A DNA stretch of 64,000 nucleotides, taken from an uncultured Bacteroidia bacterium. Its GTDB lineage: Bacteria > Bacteroidota > Bacteroidia > Bacteroidales > UBA932. The stretch is from positions 1 through 64,000 of the forward strand of contig CACYWN010000021.1 of NCBI GenBank assembly GCA_902778105.1, read 5' to 3'. A program made the translations under genes and the position numbers. The notes beneath the pieces are model-generated. The model was given only the letters and a program-made list of their open reading frames with translations, was not told the origin of the DNA and did no database searches. The first letter of the stretch is position 1; every line of letters begins with the position of its first letter. Positions 8,795-17,649 of the stretch are shown here, in pieces.

Positions 8795-9471
8795 GCCGTA
8801 TCGTCGTGGAAGAGGGTCTTTTCCCGAAACCTACGAAGGGGAATGGCTACGGTCTGATAGCCGTCGGTGGCGACCTGTCCCCGGAAATCCTCGTGGAAGC
8901 CTACTCCCACGGTGTTTTCCCCTGGTTCGACTTCCGGGAGGGAACCATCATGTGGTACTGTCCCTATGACCGTTTCGTCATCTTCCCGGCCGAGGTCCAC
9001 GTCTCCCACTCGACACGGAACCTTTTCAACAAGGGAATTTACCGGATCAGTTTCAACACGGCGTTCCGGGAGGTCATCCGGCATTGCAGCGAGCTCCGGA
9101 TCGACGAGGAAGGCGCCTGGCTCGGCCCCCAGATGGTCGAGGCCTATACCCGGCTGCACGACCTTGGCATTGCCCGGAGCGTCGAGGTCTGGAAAGGAGA
9201 GGACCTTGTCGGCGGACTGTACGGTGTCCATATGAACGGGATCTTCGCCGGGGAAAGCATGTTCTCCCTGGAACCGGGCACCTCCAAGCTCGCCCTGGTC
9301 AGCCTGGCCCGGAAGATGGAAGCGGACGGCGAGAAACTGATTGACTGCCAGTTCCATACCGACCACCTCGCATCCATGGGCGGAAGGACGATCCCCTACG
9401 ACGAATACATGCGCATCGTCCAGGACGGTGACACCGGCCACGACCTGGAAGGATGGCCGTCGGATGCATAG
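8791..9471 (+). CDS. aat: leucyl/phenylalanyl-tRNA--protein transferase
   Basis: A 226-aa aminoacyl transferase. Family motifs are present in order: YGLIAVGGDLSPE, YSHGVFPWF, WYCPYDRFVI, GGLYGVHMNG, FAGESMFS and the closing DCQFHTDHLASMGGR. It adds Leu or Phe to proteins with N-terminal Arg or Lys and so creates the degrons that ClpS recognises. The overlap with clpA joins substrate marking and destruction in one transcript. Confidence 0.95.
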   Translation: MSRIVVEEGLFPKPTKGNGYGLIAVGGDLSPEILVEAYSHGVFPWFDFREGTIMWYCPYDRFVIFPAEVHVSHSTRNLFNKGIYRISFNTAFREVIRHCSELRIDEEGAWLGPQMVEAYTRLHDLGIARSVEVWKGEDLVGGLYGVHMNGIFAGESMFSLEPGTSKLALVSLARKMEADGEKLIDCQFHTDHLASMGGRTIPYDEYMRIVQDGDTGHDLEGWPSDA

Positions 9472-9497
9472 AAGTACAATCCTCAAGTTTTTCAACG

Positions 9498-10148
9498 ATG
9501 AAAGCACTTGTCATAGGCGCCACCGGCGCCGTAGGGAAAGACCTTGTCGAACAGCTGCTTAAGGATGACTCTTTCGAAAGGGTCGATGTCTTTGTGAGAA
9601 GGGAGATGCCCCTCCTTTCCTCCAAGCTGGTCTCCCATATGGTTGATTTCGACCGTCCGGAGGGGTGGACCGGCCTTCTTACGGGCGACGTCCTCTTCTC
9701 CTGCCTGGGCACCACCATCAAGGCGGCCGGCAGCCAGGATGCGCAGTGGAAGGTGGACTACACGTATCAGTATGATGCGGCCAAGGCCGCACGGGTGAAC
9801 GGCGTCCAGCAGTACATCCTCGTCTCCTCCGTCGGGGCCGACGCCCATTCCAAGATATTCTATTCCAGGATGAAAGGCCAGCTGGACGAAGACGTGGCGA
9901 AACTCGGTTTCCCGGGCTGTTTCATCCTCCGTCCTCCGTCCCTGATCCGGAAGGGGAGCAACCGGTTCGGAGAGAAAGCCGGCGTGGTTGTCCTGAAGGC
10001 GCTGAATGCCATCGGCCTCATGCGCTCCTGGACACCGATGCCCACGGAAGATGTGGCAGCCGCCATGGTCCGCCTCGCCAAATCCGGGAAAACCGGACAC
10101 AACATCATTACCTCGCAGGAAATCCGTATATTCGCATATTCAAAGTGA
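9498..10148 (+). CDS. NAD(P)-binding Rossmann protein (atypical SDR, TIP30/YbjT-like)
   Basis: A 216-aa protein from the ATG at 9498. The dinucleotide-binding motif GATGAVGKDL is at residues 7-16 and SSVGAD marks the fifth strand; the family's usual Tyr-x-x-x-Lys appears as YSRMK. Such proteins (HTATIP2-like) have no firmly known reaction in bacteria. It follows aat after 26 bases and could be read from the same transcript. Confidence 0.75.
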   Translation: MKALVIGATGAVGKDLVEQLLKDDSFERVDVFVRREMPLLSSKLVSHMVDFDRPEGWTGLLTGDVLFSCLGTTIKAAGSQDAQWKVDYTYQYDAAKAARVNGVQQYILVSSVGADAHSKIFYSRMKGQLDEDVAKLGFPGCFILRPPSLIRKGSNRFGEKAGVVVLKALNAIGLMRSWTPMPTEDVAAAMVRLAKSGKTGHNIITSQEIRIFAYSK

Positions 10149-10155
10149 TTTGTTC

Positions 10156-10638
10156 ATGATTCTTTCCTCAACCCCGACCATGGAAGAGCCCGTACTCAAC
10201 CCGCATAACAAGGAAGAGTATCCGCCCATGCACACGGCGGAGCATATCCTCAATGCGACAATGGTGCGCTTGTTCGGCTGCCCCAGGTCCAGGAACGCCC
10301 ACATCGAACGGAAGAAGTCCAAGTGTGACTATGAATTGGCAGAGGCTCCGTCAGATGAGCAGATAGCCCTTATCGAAAGGACCGTCAACGATGTTATCGC
10401 CAGGGACCTTCCCGTTACGGTGGAGTTTCTCCCCAGGGATAAAGCTGCCGGGATCGTGGACCTGAGCAAGCTCCCGGAGGGCGTATCCGACACGCTCCGG
10501 ATTGTCAGGGTAGGGGACTACGATGCCTGTGCCTGCGCCGGTGCCCATGTGAAAAGCACCTCGGAAATCGGGACGTTCAGGATCCTCAGCCACGATTACG
10601 GGAACGGACGCTGGCGTGTCAGATGGAAAGTTCAATGA
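10156..10638 (+). CDS. AlaX-like aminoacyl-tRNA editing protein
   Basis: A 160-aa protein (start at 10156; 10180 is an alternative) related to the second additional domain of threonyl- and alanyl-tRNA synthetases. The zinc and catalytic pattern is intact: HTAEH near residues 31-35 and CACAGAH near 127-133. Free-standing members remove Ser or Gly from mischarged tRNA-Ala, or Ser from tRNA-Thr. No synthetase domain is attached. Seven bases separate it from the Rossmann-protein stop. Confidence 0.75.
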   Translation: MILSSTPTMEEPVLNPHNKEEYPPMHTAEHILNATMVRLFGCPRSRNAHIERKKSKCDYELAEAPSDEQIALIERTVNDVIARDLPVTVEFLPRDKAAGIVDLSKLPEGVSDTLRIVRVGDYDACACAGAHVKSTSEIGTFRILSHDYGNGRWRVRWKVQ

Positions 10639-10642
10639 GACA

Positions 10643-10750
10643 ATGAAACCGAAGAAGAAACTCCACATCACCGAGGCCGACTTCATGCTGGCCAACCGCC
10701 GTGCGGCACGGCTGGAAGAGACCTTCGGGCGATGGGTGCAACCCATGTGA
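10643..10750 (+). CDS. 35-aa basic conserved-looking small protein
   Basis: The frame starts four bases after the AlaX-like stop and encodes 35 residues beginning MKPKKKLHITEADFMLANRR and ending with RLEETFGRWVQPM. The KKK-(x)-H-x-x-EADFMxANRRAAR pattern resembles small unannotated Bacteroidales proteins that I have seen, but I cannot name a family. A lysine-rich head and an arginine-rich amphipathic helix suggest nucleic-acid or ribosome binding; this is inference. Confidence 0.55.
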   Translation: MKPKKKLHITEADFMLANRRAARLEETFGRWVQPM

Positions 10751-10770
10751 CGGTCCGCTGATTCCGGCCC

Positions 10771-11877
10771 TCAGCAGTATTCGCCGTATTCGCAGCCGAT
10801 ATTTTCGGCATGGATCCGGTCGATGAGTTTTCCTTTCCGGTCGAACAGTTGGATGGTTCCCGTCCCGTTGCCTCCGTTCCAGAGGCGGTTGTGCCGTTTC
10901 TGACCATCCGGGGCCTCATAGTTCACCAGGAGCATGTCCCTCTTCTCGCAGGTGATGTCCGTGACCATCCGCCCGGAAGTAGACGACTGCTCCACGTGCC
11001 AGATAATCTGCGTGTCGGTTTCCCGGCAGTCGAACTTCGTCCGCACCCGCGTCCAGAACTTCGAGAAATTGAACTCGAAGGGTTTCCCCTCATACCAGAA
11101 GGCGGAGAGCAGCTGTCTGGGGAGGGCGACGGGGCCGACCTTGGGACAGCCTCCGCCGATGTCGAAGACGCTGTCGGTCAGCTTCTTCCCCGTAATCTCG
11201 CTCGTGAGGTTGTTCGATGACAGCCATACCCAGGGCGACGTGAAGTCTTTTCCCCAGTTCTTGTCGGCATACCCGAAGCAGTCTTCCGGGCGGACGACGT
11301 ACCGCCTGCCGTTCCAGACCACTTCCCCTTCGAAGCGGGACTTCATCCCCTCGGCGTGCCAGAACATCTCGAAGGCCTGCATCTTCCGGAAGAGACTGCC
11401 GGCGCCGTAGCCGACGTTGAAGGCCGTGACCTTGTCGATGCGGAGATTCCACGACATTTCACCGTCCTGGCACATCCACTCCGGATGGGCGGCGGAACCC
11501 TCGACCTGGACATGGCCCCGGGTGGCCGTTTCCGTCAGGATGCAGTCTCCGGCCGTGATGGAGAAGGGAATATCCATGCCGACCTTTATCTCCTTCCAGC
11601 CGAAGAACCGATGGAGCTGCGCGGCATCATCGCCCCAGGCGCCGCACTTGACCATCAGGTAGGACGGCTTCCGATGCTCGCCGGGAAACTGGCCGAAGAC
11701 CGGGACGGCCTGGCCGAGGTCTGGGTTGCAGGTGAAGAATTCAATGAAGAAGGGCTTGGACGCTCCGGTTTCGGCATCATGGGCGGTGAAGGAGTGCCAC
11801 CACCAGTCGTATCCCTTGCGGGCCTGGCCGCCGTAGAGCTGGCAGGCGTCCCGCGAAATGTCATGCTTGTTGAACAT
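10771..11877 (-). CDS. tocopherol-cyclase-like beta-barrel protein
   Basis: A 368-aa protein without a signal peptide. The opening YGGQARKGYDWWWHSF, then FFIEFFTCNP, and the late YADKNWGKDFTSPWVWL match the tocopherol cyclase/lipocalin-like family (PF14249), whose bacterial members in non-photosynthetic anaerobes have no known substrate. The ligand could be a prenyl or lipid compound; tocopherol itself is unlikely here. It is convergent with the AlaX operon and separated by 138 bases of gene-free DNA from the SDR gene, which lies upstream of it on the same strand. Confidence 0.6.
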   Translation of the reverse strand: MFNKHDISRDACQLYGGQARKGYDWWWHSFTAHDAETGASKPFFIEFFTCNPDLGQAVPVFGQFPGEHRKPSYLMVKCGAWGDDAAQLHRFFGWKEIKVGMDIPFSITAGDCILTETATRGHVQVEGSAAHPEWMCQDGEMSWNLRIDKVTAFNVGYGAGSLFRKMQAFEMFWHAEGMKSRFEGEVVWNGRRYVVRPEDCFGYADKNWGKDFTSPWVWLSSNNLTSEITGKKLTDSVFDIGGGCPKVGPVALPRQLLSAFWYEGKPFEFNFSKFWTRVRTKFDCRETDTQIIWHVEQSSTSGRMVTDITCEKRDMLLVNYEAPDGQKRHNRLWNGGNGTGTIQLFDRKGKLIDRIHAENIGCEYGEYC

Positions 11878-12015
11878 CGTCGTTTTCAGTTTTTGTTCAG
11901 GTCACGCCCCCACGGCGGGTCAGGCCAACGGGAGAATAAAGATACGAAAAAAGGATTATTTCTTAACAGGGTATGATACGCTCAGGAAGAAGGTAGTGTG
12001 ATGGAGTGCGTAACG

Positions 12016-12792
12016 TCAGGAATCTTTCCGAATCCATTTTAATCCCAGGTAATCGATAAGCCTGGCCGGAAGGAGGGCGATGAGGGGAGGAAGAAGGGCG
12101 TTTGTCAGTCCGGGAGAGAAGGTACGGCGGCCGTGGAACAGGGCTCTCAGGGAACGGCGGACAAGCCATTCGGGGGTGCGGATGAGGCCGATGCGGCGGA
12201 GGAACCGGCGCAGGCGGTCGGGGAGCGGGTAGAGTCCGGTGTCGACAGCAGCGGGACAGACGGTGGTCACGGTTACGCCGAAGGGGCGCAGCTCGTAGGA
12301 GAGGCTTTTGCCGAAGCTTTTCAGGTAGGCTTTCGTGGCCGAATAAATGGCGATGCCCGGTGCCGGGATCCGGGCGGTCATGGAGGATATGTTGAGGATG
12401 CGGCCGCCTTTCTCCTTCATCTGCGTTCCGGCAAGGATGCTGAGTTCCGTCACCGTTTCCATATGGAGCGCCATCATGGTCCGGACCTTTCCCAGGTTTT
12501 CCGGTCCCAGGTATTCCATGAAGAACATGCCGGCGTTGTTGATGAGGATGTCCGGAGCGGGGCACCATGCGAGCACCTTTTCAGCGATACCATGTTGAGC
12601 CAGATCGATGCACAGGGACTGTACGGGTACGCCGAATTCAGTGCGGATGCTCTCCGCGGCATCGGCCAGTTCCTTCTCCTGGTTGCTCACGATGGCAAGG
12701 GCATATCCCTTCTGCGCCAGCTGACGGGCGAACTCGAGTCCCATCCCGGAGCTGGCTCCGGTGACGAGGGCTGTTTTCTGCAGGTCGGGCAT
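12016..12792 (-). CDS. short-chain dehydrogenase/reductase
   Basis: A 258-aa classical SDR (start at 12792; the frame extends eight codons further). The cofactor loop is TGASSGMG, NNAG follows, and the catalytic set is Ser in ISSM plus YSATK. The C-terminal 50 residues include a hydrophobic stretch (ALLPPLIALLPARLI) seen in membrane-associated lipid-type SDRs. Substrate unknown. Confidence 0.82.
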   Translation of the reverse strand: MPDLQKTALVTGASSGMGLEFARQLAQKGYALAIVSNQEKELADAAESIRTEFGVPVQSLCIDLAQHGIAEKVLAWCPAPDILINNAGMFFMEYLGPENLGKVRTMMALHMETVTELSILAGTQMKEKGGRILNISSMTARIPAPGIAIYSATKAYLKSFGKSLSYELRPFGVTVTTVCPAAVDTGLYPLPDRLRRFLRRIGLIRTPEWLVRRSLRALFHGRRTFSPGLTNALLPPLIALLPARLIDYLGLKWIRKDS

Positions 12793-12829
12793 GGGGTCGA
12801 AGGATTGTCTATACAATGAAAATGATTCC

Positions 12830-13621
12830 TTAAATAGCCGTCCCTGTCTCTGACGGCAGGGTAGGGAAGGCTTCCCTCAGAACATCCGATCGGTTGGCCT
12901 GGGAGGAGGCGATGAACCGCCCGTCGCGGGTGAGGGCGAAGACCCGGTCGGCCACTTGCAGGGCGTCATGCAGGTCGTGGCTGGAGAACAGGATCGCCAT
13001 CCCGGTCTTCTGGGCGACATCGCGAAGCGTCCGCAGGACTTCGATGCGGTTCTCCACGTCCAGATGCGCTGTGGGCTCGTCCAGCAGCAGCACATCCGCC
13101 TGCCTGGTGAGGCCGACGGCCAGGCACGCCTTCTGGAATTCTCCGTCACTCAAGGTAGAGATATCGCGTTTGCGGAACGCCTGGATACCAAGCAGTTCCA
13201 GCGCTTGCTCCATTCGCCCGGCCGTCTCGGCCGAAATCCTTCCCCGCCAGTCGCTCTCCTGGTAGCATCCCGTCTCGATGAACCCCTCGACCGTGAATCC
13301 TTTGACTTTGGGGATGTTGGTAGGGATGAGGATGATTCGGGCGGAAGGAGGGAAGGGGGCATTTTCCTTTCGGGGAGAGCCGAGGGTGGCACAGTTTTCA
13401 GACCCCTTCCCGCCTTCCGCCAAAGCCTTCAACAGGGTGGTTTTGCCCGTTCCGTTGGGGCCGGCAAGCAGGACGAGTTCGCCCGGAGCCAACTCGAAGG
13501 AGATGTCCCGGACGAGAAAGCGGTCGCCGTAGCCGATAGCTGGGATCTGAATCTGAAGGACCGTCGAATGTATATTTTTGATTATCAAGTCTTTATAAAA
13601 TAATGCCCGGATACTTTTCAC
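12830..13621 (-). CDS. ABC transporter ATP-binding protein, FecE/BtuD type
   Basis: A 263-aa ATPase: Walker A GPNGTGKTT near residue 54, signature LSDGEFQKA (a variant of LSGGE), Walker B VLLLDEPTAHLD and the switch His in SSHD. It follows a FecCD-type permease by 28 bases, so the pair should import a ferric siderophore, heme or cobalamin. The true start may be internal because the first 20 residues do not resemble the family. Confidence 0.88.
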   Translation of the reverse strand: MKSIRALFYKDLIIKNIHSTVLQIQIPAIGYGDRFLVRDISFELAPGELVLLAGPNGTGKTTLLKALAEGGKGSENCATLGSPRKENAPFPPSARIILIPTNIPKVKGFTVEGFIETGCYQESDWRGRISAETAGRMEQALELLGIQAFRKRDISTLSDGEFQKACLAVGLTRQADVLLLDEPTAHLDVENRIEVLRTLRDVAQKTGMAILFSSHDLHDALQVADRVFALTRDGRFIASSQANRSDVLREAFPTLPSETGTAI

Positions 13622-13649
13622 CAGGCAATAATTGGTAAATTATTGTGTA

Positions 13650-14603
13650 TTAATATTTTGCATTCGACGACTGATTGCAGAGCAAGAGGACGAGGATGAG
13701 GGGAATGCCGACGAGGGCGAGGGTGGAGCCGACGGGGAGGGGGATCGGCCAGAGGTTCGCCAGGATATCGGCGGCGAGGGCAAGGGTGGCACCGGTCGCG
13801 AGGGACCAGGGCAGAACCTGCCGATGGGCCGATGAACCTGTGATGCGCCGGGCGATATGCGGAGCGACGATACCTACGAAACCGAGCGGCCCGCAGAAGG
13901 CCGTGACCATACCGGTCATCAGGCAGGCGGAGAGCATCGACAGGACAAGGATCCGCCTTGTCGATGCGCCCGAAAGGGTGGCATACTCTTCTCCGAACAG
14001 GATGAGGTCCAGGCCTTTTCCGTTGGCCATGGCCAGGATCAGCCCAATCAGGAGCGCCACGGCCATCAGGGCGGTCTCGAAGTAGCGGTTGCCGGAAAAG
14101 CTTCCTGCCATCCAGCTGTAGAACAGTTTCAGGCTCTCTTCGCCGGCCGTGTACTGCAGGATGGAACTCAGGGCGCTGAAGATGAATCCCAGCATGACGC
14201 CGAATACCAGCAGTGTCGTCGCGGACCGGAACCGGGCTGAGACGAGGACCACGAGGGCGGCAGCCAGGAACGCCCCCAGGAAAGCGGCCAGTGCTACGGT
14301 AAAGCCCGTAAAAAAGCCCGTCGAAACGCCCAGGGCCATTGTGGCGATGGCTGCCCCGAGCCCCGCTCCGCCGCTCACGCCCATGATGTGCGGATCGGCC
14401 AGTGGATTGCGGAAGACAGCCTGCATCTGTGCGCCGGACAGGGCCAGCGCCCCTCCGGCAAGGACCGCCGTCAGCACCCTCGGCACCCGCAGCTTCCACA
14501 GCACCGCCCCCGTCGCCCACGAAATCCCACCTCCACCGACCATAAGGTCTACAAGGAGAAGACAGGTCAAAACAATGCAGGCGACAAGAGAGCGATTCAT
14601 CAC
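13650..14603 (-). CDS. FecCD-type ABC transporter permease
   Basis: A 317-aa inner-membrane permease with about nine to ten hydrophobic segments and the family signatures FRNPLADPHIMGVSGGAGLGA and, near the C-terminus, GFVGIVAPHIAR (coupling helix region). Works as a homodimer with the neighbouring ATPase. Neither a periplasmic binding protein nor a TonB receptor gene is nearby, so the substrate cannot be set. Confidence 0.9.
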   Translation of the reverse strand: MMNRSLVACIVLTCLLLVDLMVGGGGISWATGAVLWKLRVPRVLTAVLAGGALALSGAQMQAVFRNPLADPHIMGVSGGAGLGAAIATMALGVSTGFFTGFTVALAAFLGAFLAAALVVLVSARFRSATTLLVFGVMLGFIFSALSSILQYTAGEESLKLFYSWMAGSFSGNRYFETALMAVALLIGLILAMANGKGLDLILFGEEYATLSGASTRRILVLSMLSACLMTGMVTAFCGPLGFVGIVAPHIARRITGSSAHRQVLPWSLATGATLALAADILANLWPIPLPVGSTLALVGIPLILVLLLCNQSSNAKY

Positions 14604-14655
14604 GGTGGTGTTTGTCGCGGGAAGGTTGTATTCTGAAAACCCAAATATTACTCCA

Positions 14656-16035
14656 TTATTCCTCCGGCAGGAACATCGGATCCCAGGCGGGGAGCAGGAT
14701 CGGTTTCTGGTCCAGGTACTTCATCAGGGAAGCGGGAACGTATTTCTTGTCCACGACGAGGCGGAACATGTACTCGTCGAACCAATCGTCGGTCATGATG
14801 ATGTTGCCCTGATAGCCGGAGTTGGCGCCCCAGCTGTTCTCCACCATCCATTTGACCGGCTTCCCGTCCTTCAGGTCCACGGCGATGAGCGTCATCGCGT
14901 GCGTGGAACCGCTGGCGTGGGTATAGACGCGTTCTTTCTTGTTCATACCGAAGGTAACTCCCATCAGCGATTCGTAGTCGAAGTTCCCGAGGTCGGCGAA
15001 CCCCTTGTCGCGCAGCAGGAACTTGCCCACGTCGCAGGAGAAGTACATGGCGGTGTTGTCCTTGATGGAGGCGATGGCCATCTGCTTGATGTCTTCGATC
15101 GGAAGATTCAGGTAGACCCAGTTCTCACCGTCGTAGACGTGACGGTCGTACTCGATCTCGTAGACCTTGTAGAACTCGCGGCACGGGTCGTTCATCACCA
15201 TCACGTAGTTGTTCTCGAGATCGGTGCCGATATACTTGTCATAGAAGGACTTGGGCGTGTATTTCTCGGTAGAGACCACATTGCCTTTAGCGTCGGTGCG
15301 GGTCCAGGTGAACTCGGTGGGCGGGACGCCCAGGCACAGGGCCAGGATACGGTAGATTTCCTTGAGCTGCTCCACCTTCATCTTCTGGAGGTCGGTGCCC
15401 TTGGGCGCCTGGCGGAGCCGCAGGCCGTCCTCACGGAGCTTGAGGGCGAGCTGGGCGCGCATCTGGCTGGTATTGTTCGCATTCAGGCTCTCTGGGAAGA
15501 CCTCGGCGGGAACCACGCCGTATTTCATGATCAGGTTGGAGACGCCGGTGAACTGGCCGCCGTCACCGATCGGGTTGGAGAAGAGCCAGTCGACCTTGCG
15601 GTCGTCGTCGGGCAGATTTTTCGTGTCGATGATCCCCTGCAGGAAAAGATTGGCCTTCTCCAGCTGGTCGTAGAAGAATACATAGTTCTGGGACAGCATC
15701 ACGGGGCCCATGTCGAACTTCTCGATCATCTTGGCACGGAGGACGTTCAGGCCGGTGAACAGCCAGCAGCGTCCGGAAGAAAGCTGGTTGGTGCGGCCCT
15801 TCGTGGTGACCATGTCGGAGAACCGGGTATCCACCGGGAGATTGTCCGCATTCAGGGCCAGGGTGTTGATCGGTGTGGTATTCAGGGCGTTCCGGAGGGC
15901 TTTGTCGGCAGCCGTCCCTTCATATCCTTTGCTGATTTCGCCGAGCAGGTCGGCGGAAATGCCGCCCTTGTTCTGGGCGTTCAGGGCCAGGGCGCCGACT
16001 AGCATGGCGACCGCCAGGAGGGTTGTCTTCTTCAT
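14656..16035 (-). CDS. exported C1-type aminopeptidase (PepC/bleomycin hydrolase family)
   Basis: A 459-aa protein with a signal peptide (MKKTTLLAVAMLVGALALNA) and the papain-fold catalytic set: Gln and Cys90 in NQLSSGRCWLF, His in GSTHAM and Asn in VENSWG. The long insert between Cys and His is typical of bleomycin hydrolase. Cytosolic PepC lacks a signal peptide, so this one acts in the periplasm or outside. Starts four bases after, and is probably co-transcribed with, the LolE-like gene. Confidence 0.9.
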   Translation of the reverse strand: MKKTTLLAVAMLVGALALNAQNKGGISADLLGEISKGYEGTAADKALRNALNTTPINTLALNADNLPVDTRFSDMVTTKGRTNQLSSGRCWLFTGLNVLRAKMIEKFDMGPVMLSQNYVFFYDQLEKANLFLQGIIDTKNLPDDDRKVDWLFSNPIGDGGQFTGVSNLIMKYGVVPAEVFPESLNANNTSQMRAQLALKLREDGLRLRQAPKGTDLQKMKVEQLKEIYRILALCLGVPPTEFTWTRTDAKGNVVSTEKYTPKSFYDKYIGTDLENNYVMVMNDPCREFYKVYEIEYDRHVYDGENWVYLNLPIEDIKQMAIASIKDNTAMYFSCDVGKFLLRDKGFADLGNFDYESLMGVTFGMNKKERVYTHASGSTHAMTLIAVDLKDGKPVKWMVENSWGANSGYQGNIIMTDDWFDEYMFRLVVDKKYVPASLMKYLDQKPILLPAWDPMFLPEE

Positions 16036-16039
16036 GGTG

Positions 16040-17260
16040 CTATGGATTATCGTGGGTTTTCAGGAAAGAGGGGAGGAGGGCGATGAGGTAGCCGACCAGG
16101 GCGACGCCGACCGCCGTCCACAGGATGTCCGCCCCTTGCAGGATGACGGGATAGGAACTGATAATGTAGTTCCCGGGCATCCGGATGAGGCCGAACCGCT
16201 GCTGCAGGAGTACGAGGACGACGCCGAGGACGAGGCCGATCGCCAGTCCGAGGAGCGAGATCAGCCAGCCTTCCAGAAGGAAGATCCGCCGGGTCATCGA
16301 TTCCGGGGCCCCGAGGCTGTGGAGGGTGTCGATGTCCCCGCGCTTCTCGATGATCAGCATCGTCAGGGAACTGTAGATGTTGAGGGCGATGATGATGACG
16401 ATGAAGATCAGGATCATGTAGATGGCGAGCTTCTCGTAGCGCATCATCTTGTAGAGGGCCTCGTTCTGGCGGTAGCGGTCCAGGACGGAATAATCCGCCC
16501 CGAGCCGGTCCTCCAGTTCCCGGACCAGTTTCTGGGCGTCCTTGTCCGATGTTCCCTTGGCCAGGCGGATTTCCACGGCCGAGACTTCGTCGTCATAGTC
16601 CATCAGTTCCCGCATCGTCTCGATGGGGACCAGGACCAGTTCTGCGTCCAGTTCTGCGTTGATGGCGAAAAGGCCGGCGACCGAGACTTTCGTGCTTCGC
16701 AGCGAAGCCGTGGGGTTGGAAAGGGAGACGGTACCTTCCCGGTCGGGATAATAGATTTCGAGCGGGGCGATGAAGCGGGGATTGATGTCCAGCGACCAGG
16801 CCAGGGCGCTGCCCACGACCGCCAGGGGCCGGGTTCCGCGATGGAGCGCGAATACGCCGTCGGTGATGTGGTCCTGGATGGGACTCTCCTCTTCGAAGAC
16901 GCTGTCTACGCCCTTGACCCGGGCCAGGCTCTGCTTTCCGTCAAAGGAGATGAAAGCCTGCTCCTCGATGACGCTGGACATGTTGAACACCATCTCCTGG
17001 TCATACAGCCAGGAGAAAGCGGTGCTGTCGGGAATGAAGGCCTTGCCCGCAGCCGGCCGGACGACGAGGTCCGGCTGCGCGTCGGAAAGGCTGTCGGACA
17101 CCAGCTTGTTGAATCCGTTGAAAACGGAGAGGATGATGACGAGCGCCGCCGTTCCGATGGCCATCCCAGCCACGCTGATGCCCGAAATGATGTTGATCAC
17201 GTTGTGTGACTTCCGGGCGAACAGGTAGCGAAGGGCGAATCTGAGCGGCAAGTTACTCAT
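16040..17260 (-). CDS. LolC/LolE-like FtsX-family ABC permease
   Basis: A 406-aa protein with one N-terminal transmembrane helix (about 25-48, containing SGISVAGMAIGTAALV), a long periplasmic domain, and three C-terminal helices (about 275-300, 320-350, 375-395). This is the MacB-PCD plus FtsX arrangement of LolC/LolE, which pull lipoproteins from the inner membrane. No ATPase gene adjoins it. Its start lies one base after the rbfA stop. Confidence 0.85.
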   Translation of the reverse strand: MSNLPLRFALRYLFARKSHNVINIISGISVAGMAIGTAALVIILSVFNGFNKLVSDSLSDAQPDLVVRPAAGKAFIPDSTAFSWLYDQEMVFNMSSVIEEQAFISFDGKQSLARVKGVDSVFEEESPIQDHITDGVFALHRGTRPLAVVGSALAWSLDINPRFIAPLEIYYPDREGTVSLSNPTASLRSTKVSVAGLFAINAELDAELVLVPIETMRELMDYDDEVSAVEIRLAKGTSDKDAQKLVRELEDRLGADYSVLDRYRQNEALYKMMRYEKLAIYMILIFIVIIIALNIYSSLTMLIIEKRGDIDTLHSLGAPESMTRRIFLLEGWLISLLGLAIGLVLGVVLVLLQQRFGLIRMPGNYIISSYPVILQGADILWTAVGVALVGYLIALLPSFLKTHDNP

Positions 17261-17261
17261 C

Positions 17262-17609
17262 TTATTTCTTCAACAGCTCCTCGATATGCTCCGCGTAATC
17301 CAGGCTCGTGTCCAGGTAGAACACGATCTCCGGAACGATGCGGAGCTGCTTCCGCACCGTGCGGCCGAGCTCGCCGCGGAGGGCCTTGTTGTTCTCCTCC
17401 AGGAGGGCCATCACGGCTTCCTGCTTGTCGGACGGGAAGATGCTCACGTAGGCCTTCGCCACCGAAAGGTCCGGGCTTACGCGGACTTCGCTCACCGTGA
17501 CCAGGGCACCGCCGAAAGCGGCCATGCCCTTGGCCCGGATGATCTCGGCGAGGTCCTTCTGGATCTCGCGGCCCACCTTCAACTGTCTTGTGCTAGCCGG
17601 TTTTTCCAT
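17262..17609 (-). CDS. rbfA: ribosome-binding factor A
   Basis: A 115-aa KH-like protein with the family pattern RVGREIQKDLAEII, VTVSEVRVSPDLSVAKAYVS and LRIVPEIVFYLDTSLDYAEHIEELL. It helps mature the 5' end of 16S rRNA in 30S subunits. A short interspersed repeat (17616-17649) fills the gap to tyrS, which lies downstream... upstream order on this strand is tyrS, rbfA lolE-like is not implied: rbfA is transcribed towards lower coordinates, after tyrS is excluded because tyrS lies at higher coordinates and ends just before it. Confidence 0.9.
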   Translation of the reverse strand: MEKPASTRQLKVGREIQKDLAEIIRAKGMAAFGGALVTVSEVRVSPDLSVAKAYVSIFPSDKQEAVMALLEENNKALRGELGRTVRKQLRIVPEIVFYLDTSLDYAEHIEELLKK

Positions 17610-17615
17610 ACTTCT

Positions 17616-17649
17616 GTCATTCTGAGACCGTAGGTCGAAAGAATCTAAA
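17616..17649 (-). repeat. short interspersed repeat, GATTCTTTCG...CAGAATGACAG type
   Basis: On the minus strand: TAGATTCTTTCGAC, then CTACGGTCTCAGAATGACAG. Its first three bases are the TAG stop of tyrS. Related copies are at about 62202-62273 and 63342-63370. The centre is partly self-complementary. Confidence 0.65.

Noticed and set aside
13650-14603. Assigning the FecCD permease to vitamin B12 or heme uptake
   Set aside because: No binding protein, receptor or riboswitch nearby to choose the substrate.
17262-17609. rbfA as part of a transcript separate from tyrS
   Set aside because: Only 35 bases, filled by a short repeat, separate them on the same strand with no promoter box or terminator visible, so tyrS, rbfA, the LolE-like gene and the C1 peptidase gene are read here as one run; this is the order meant in the rbfA entry.
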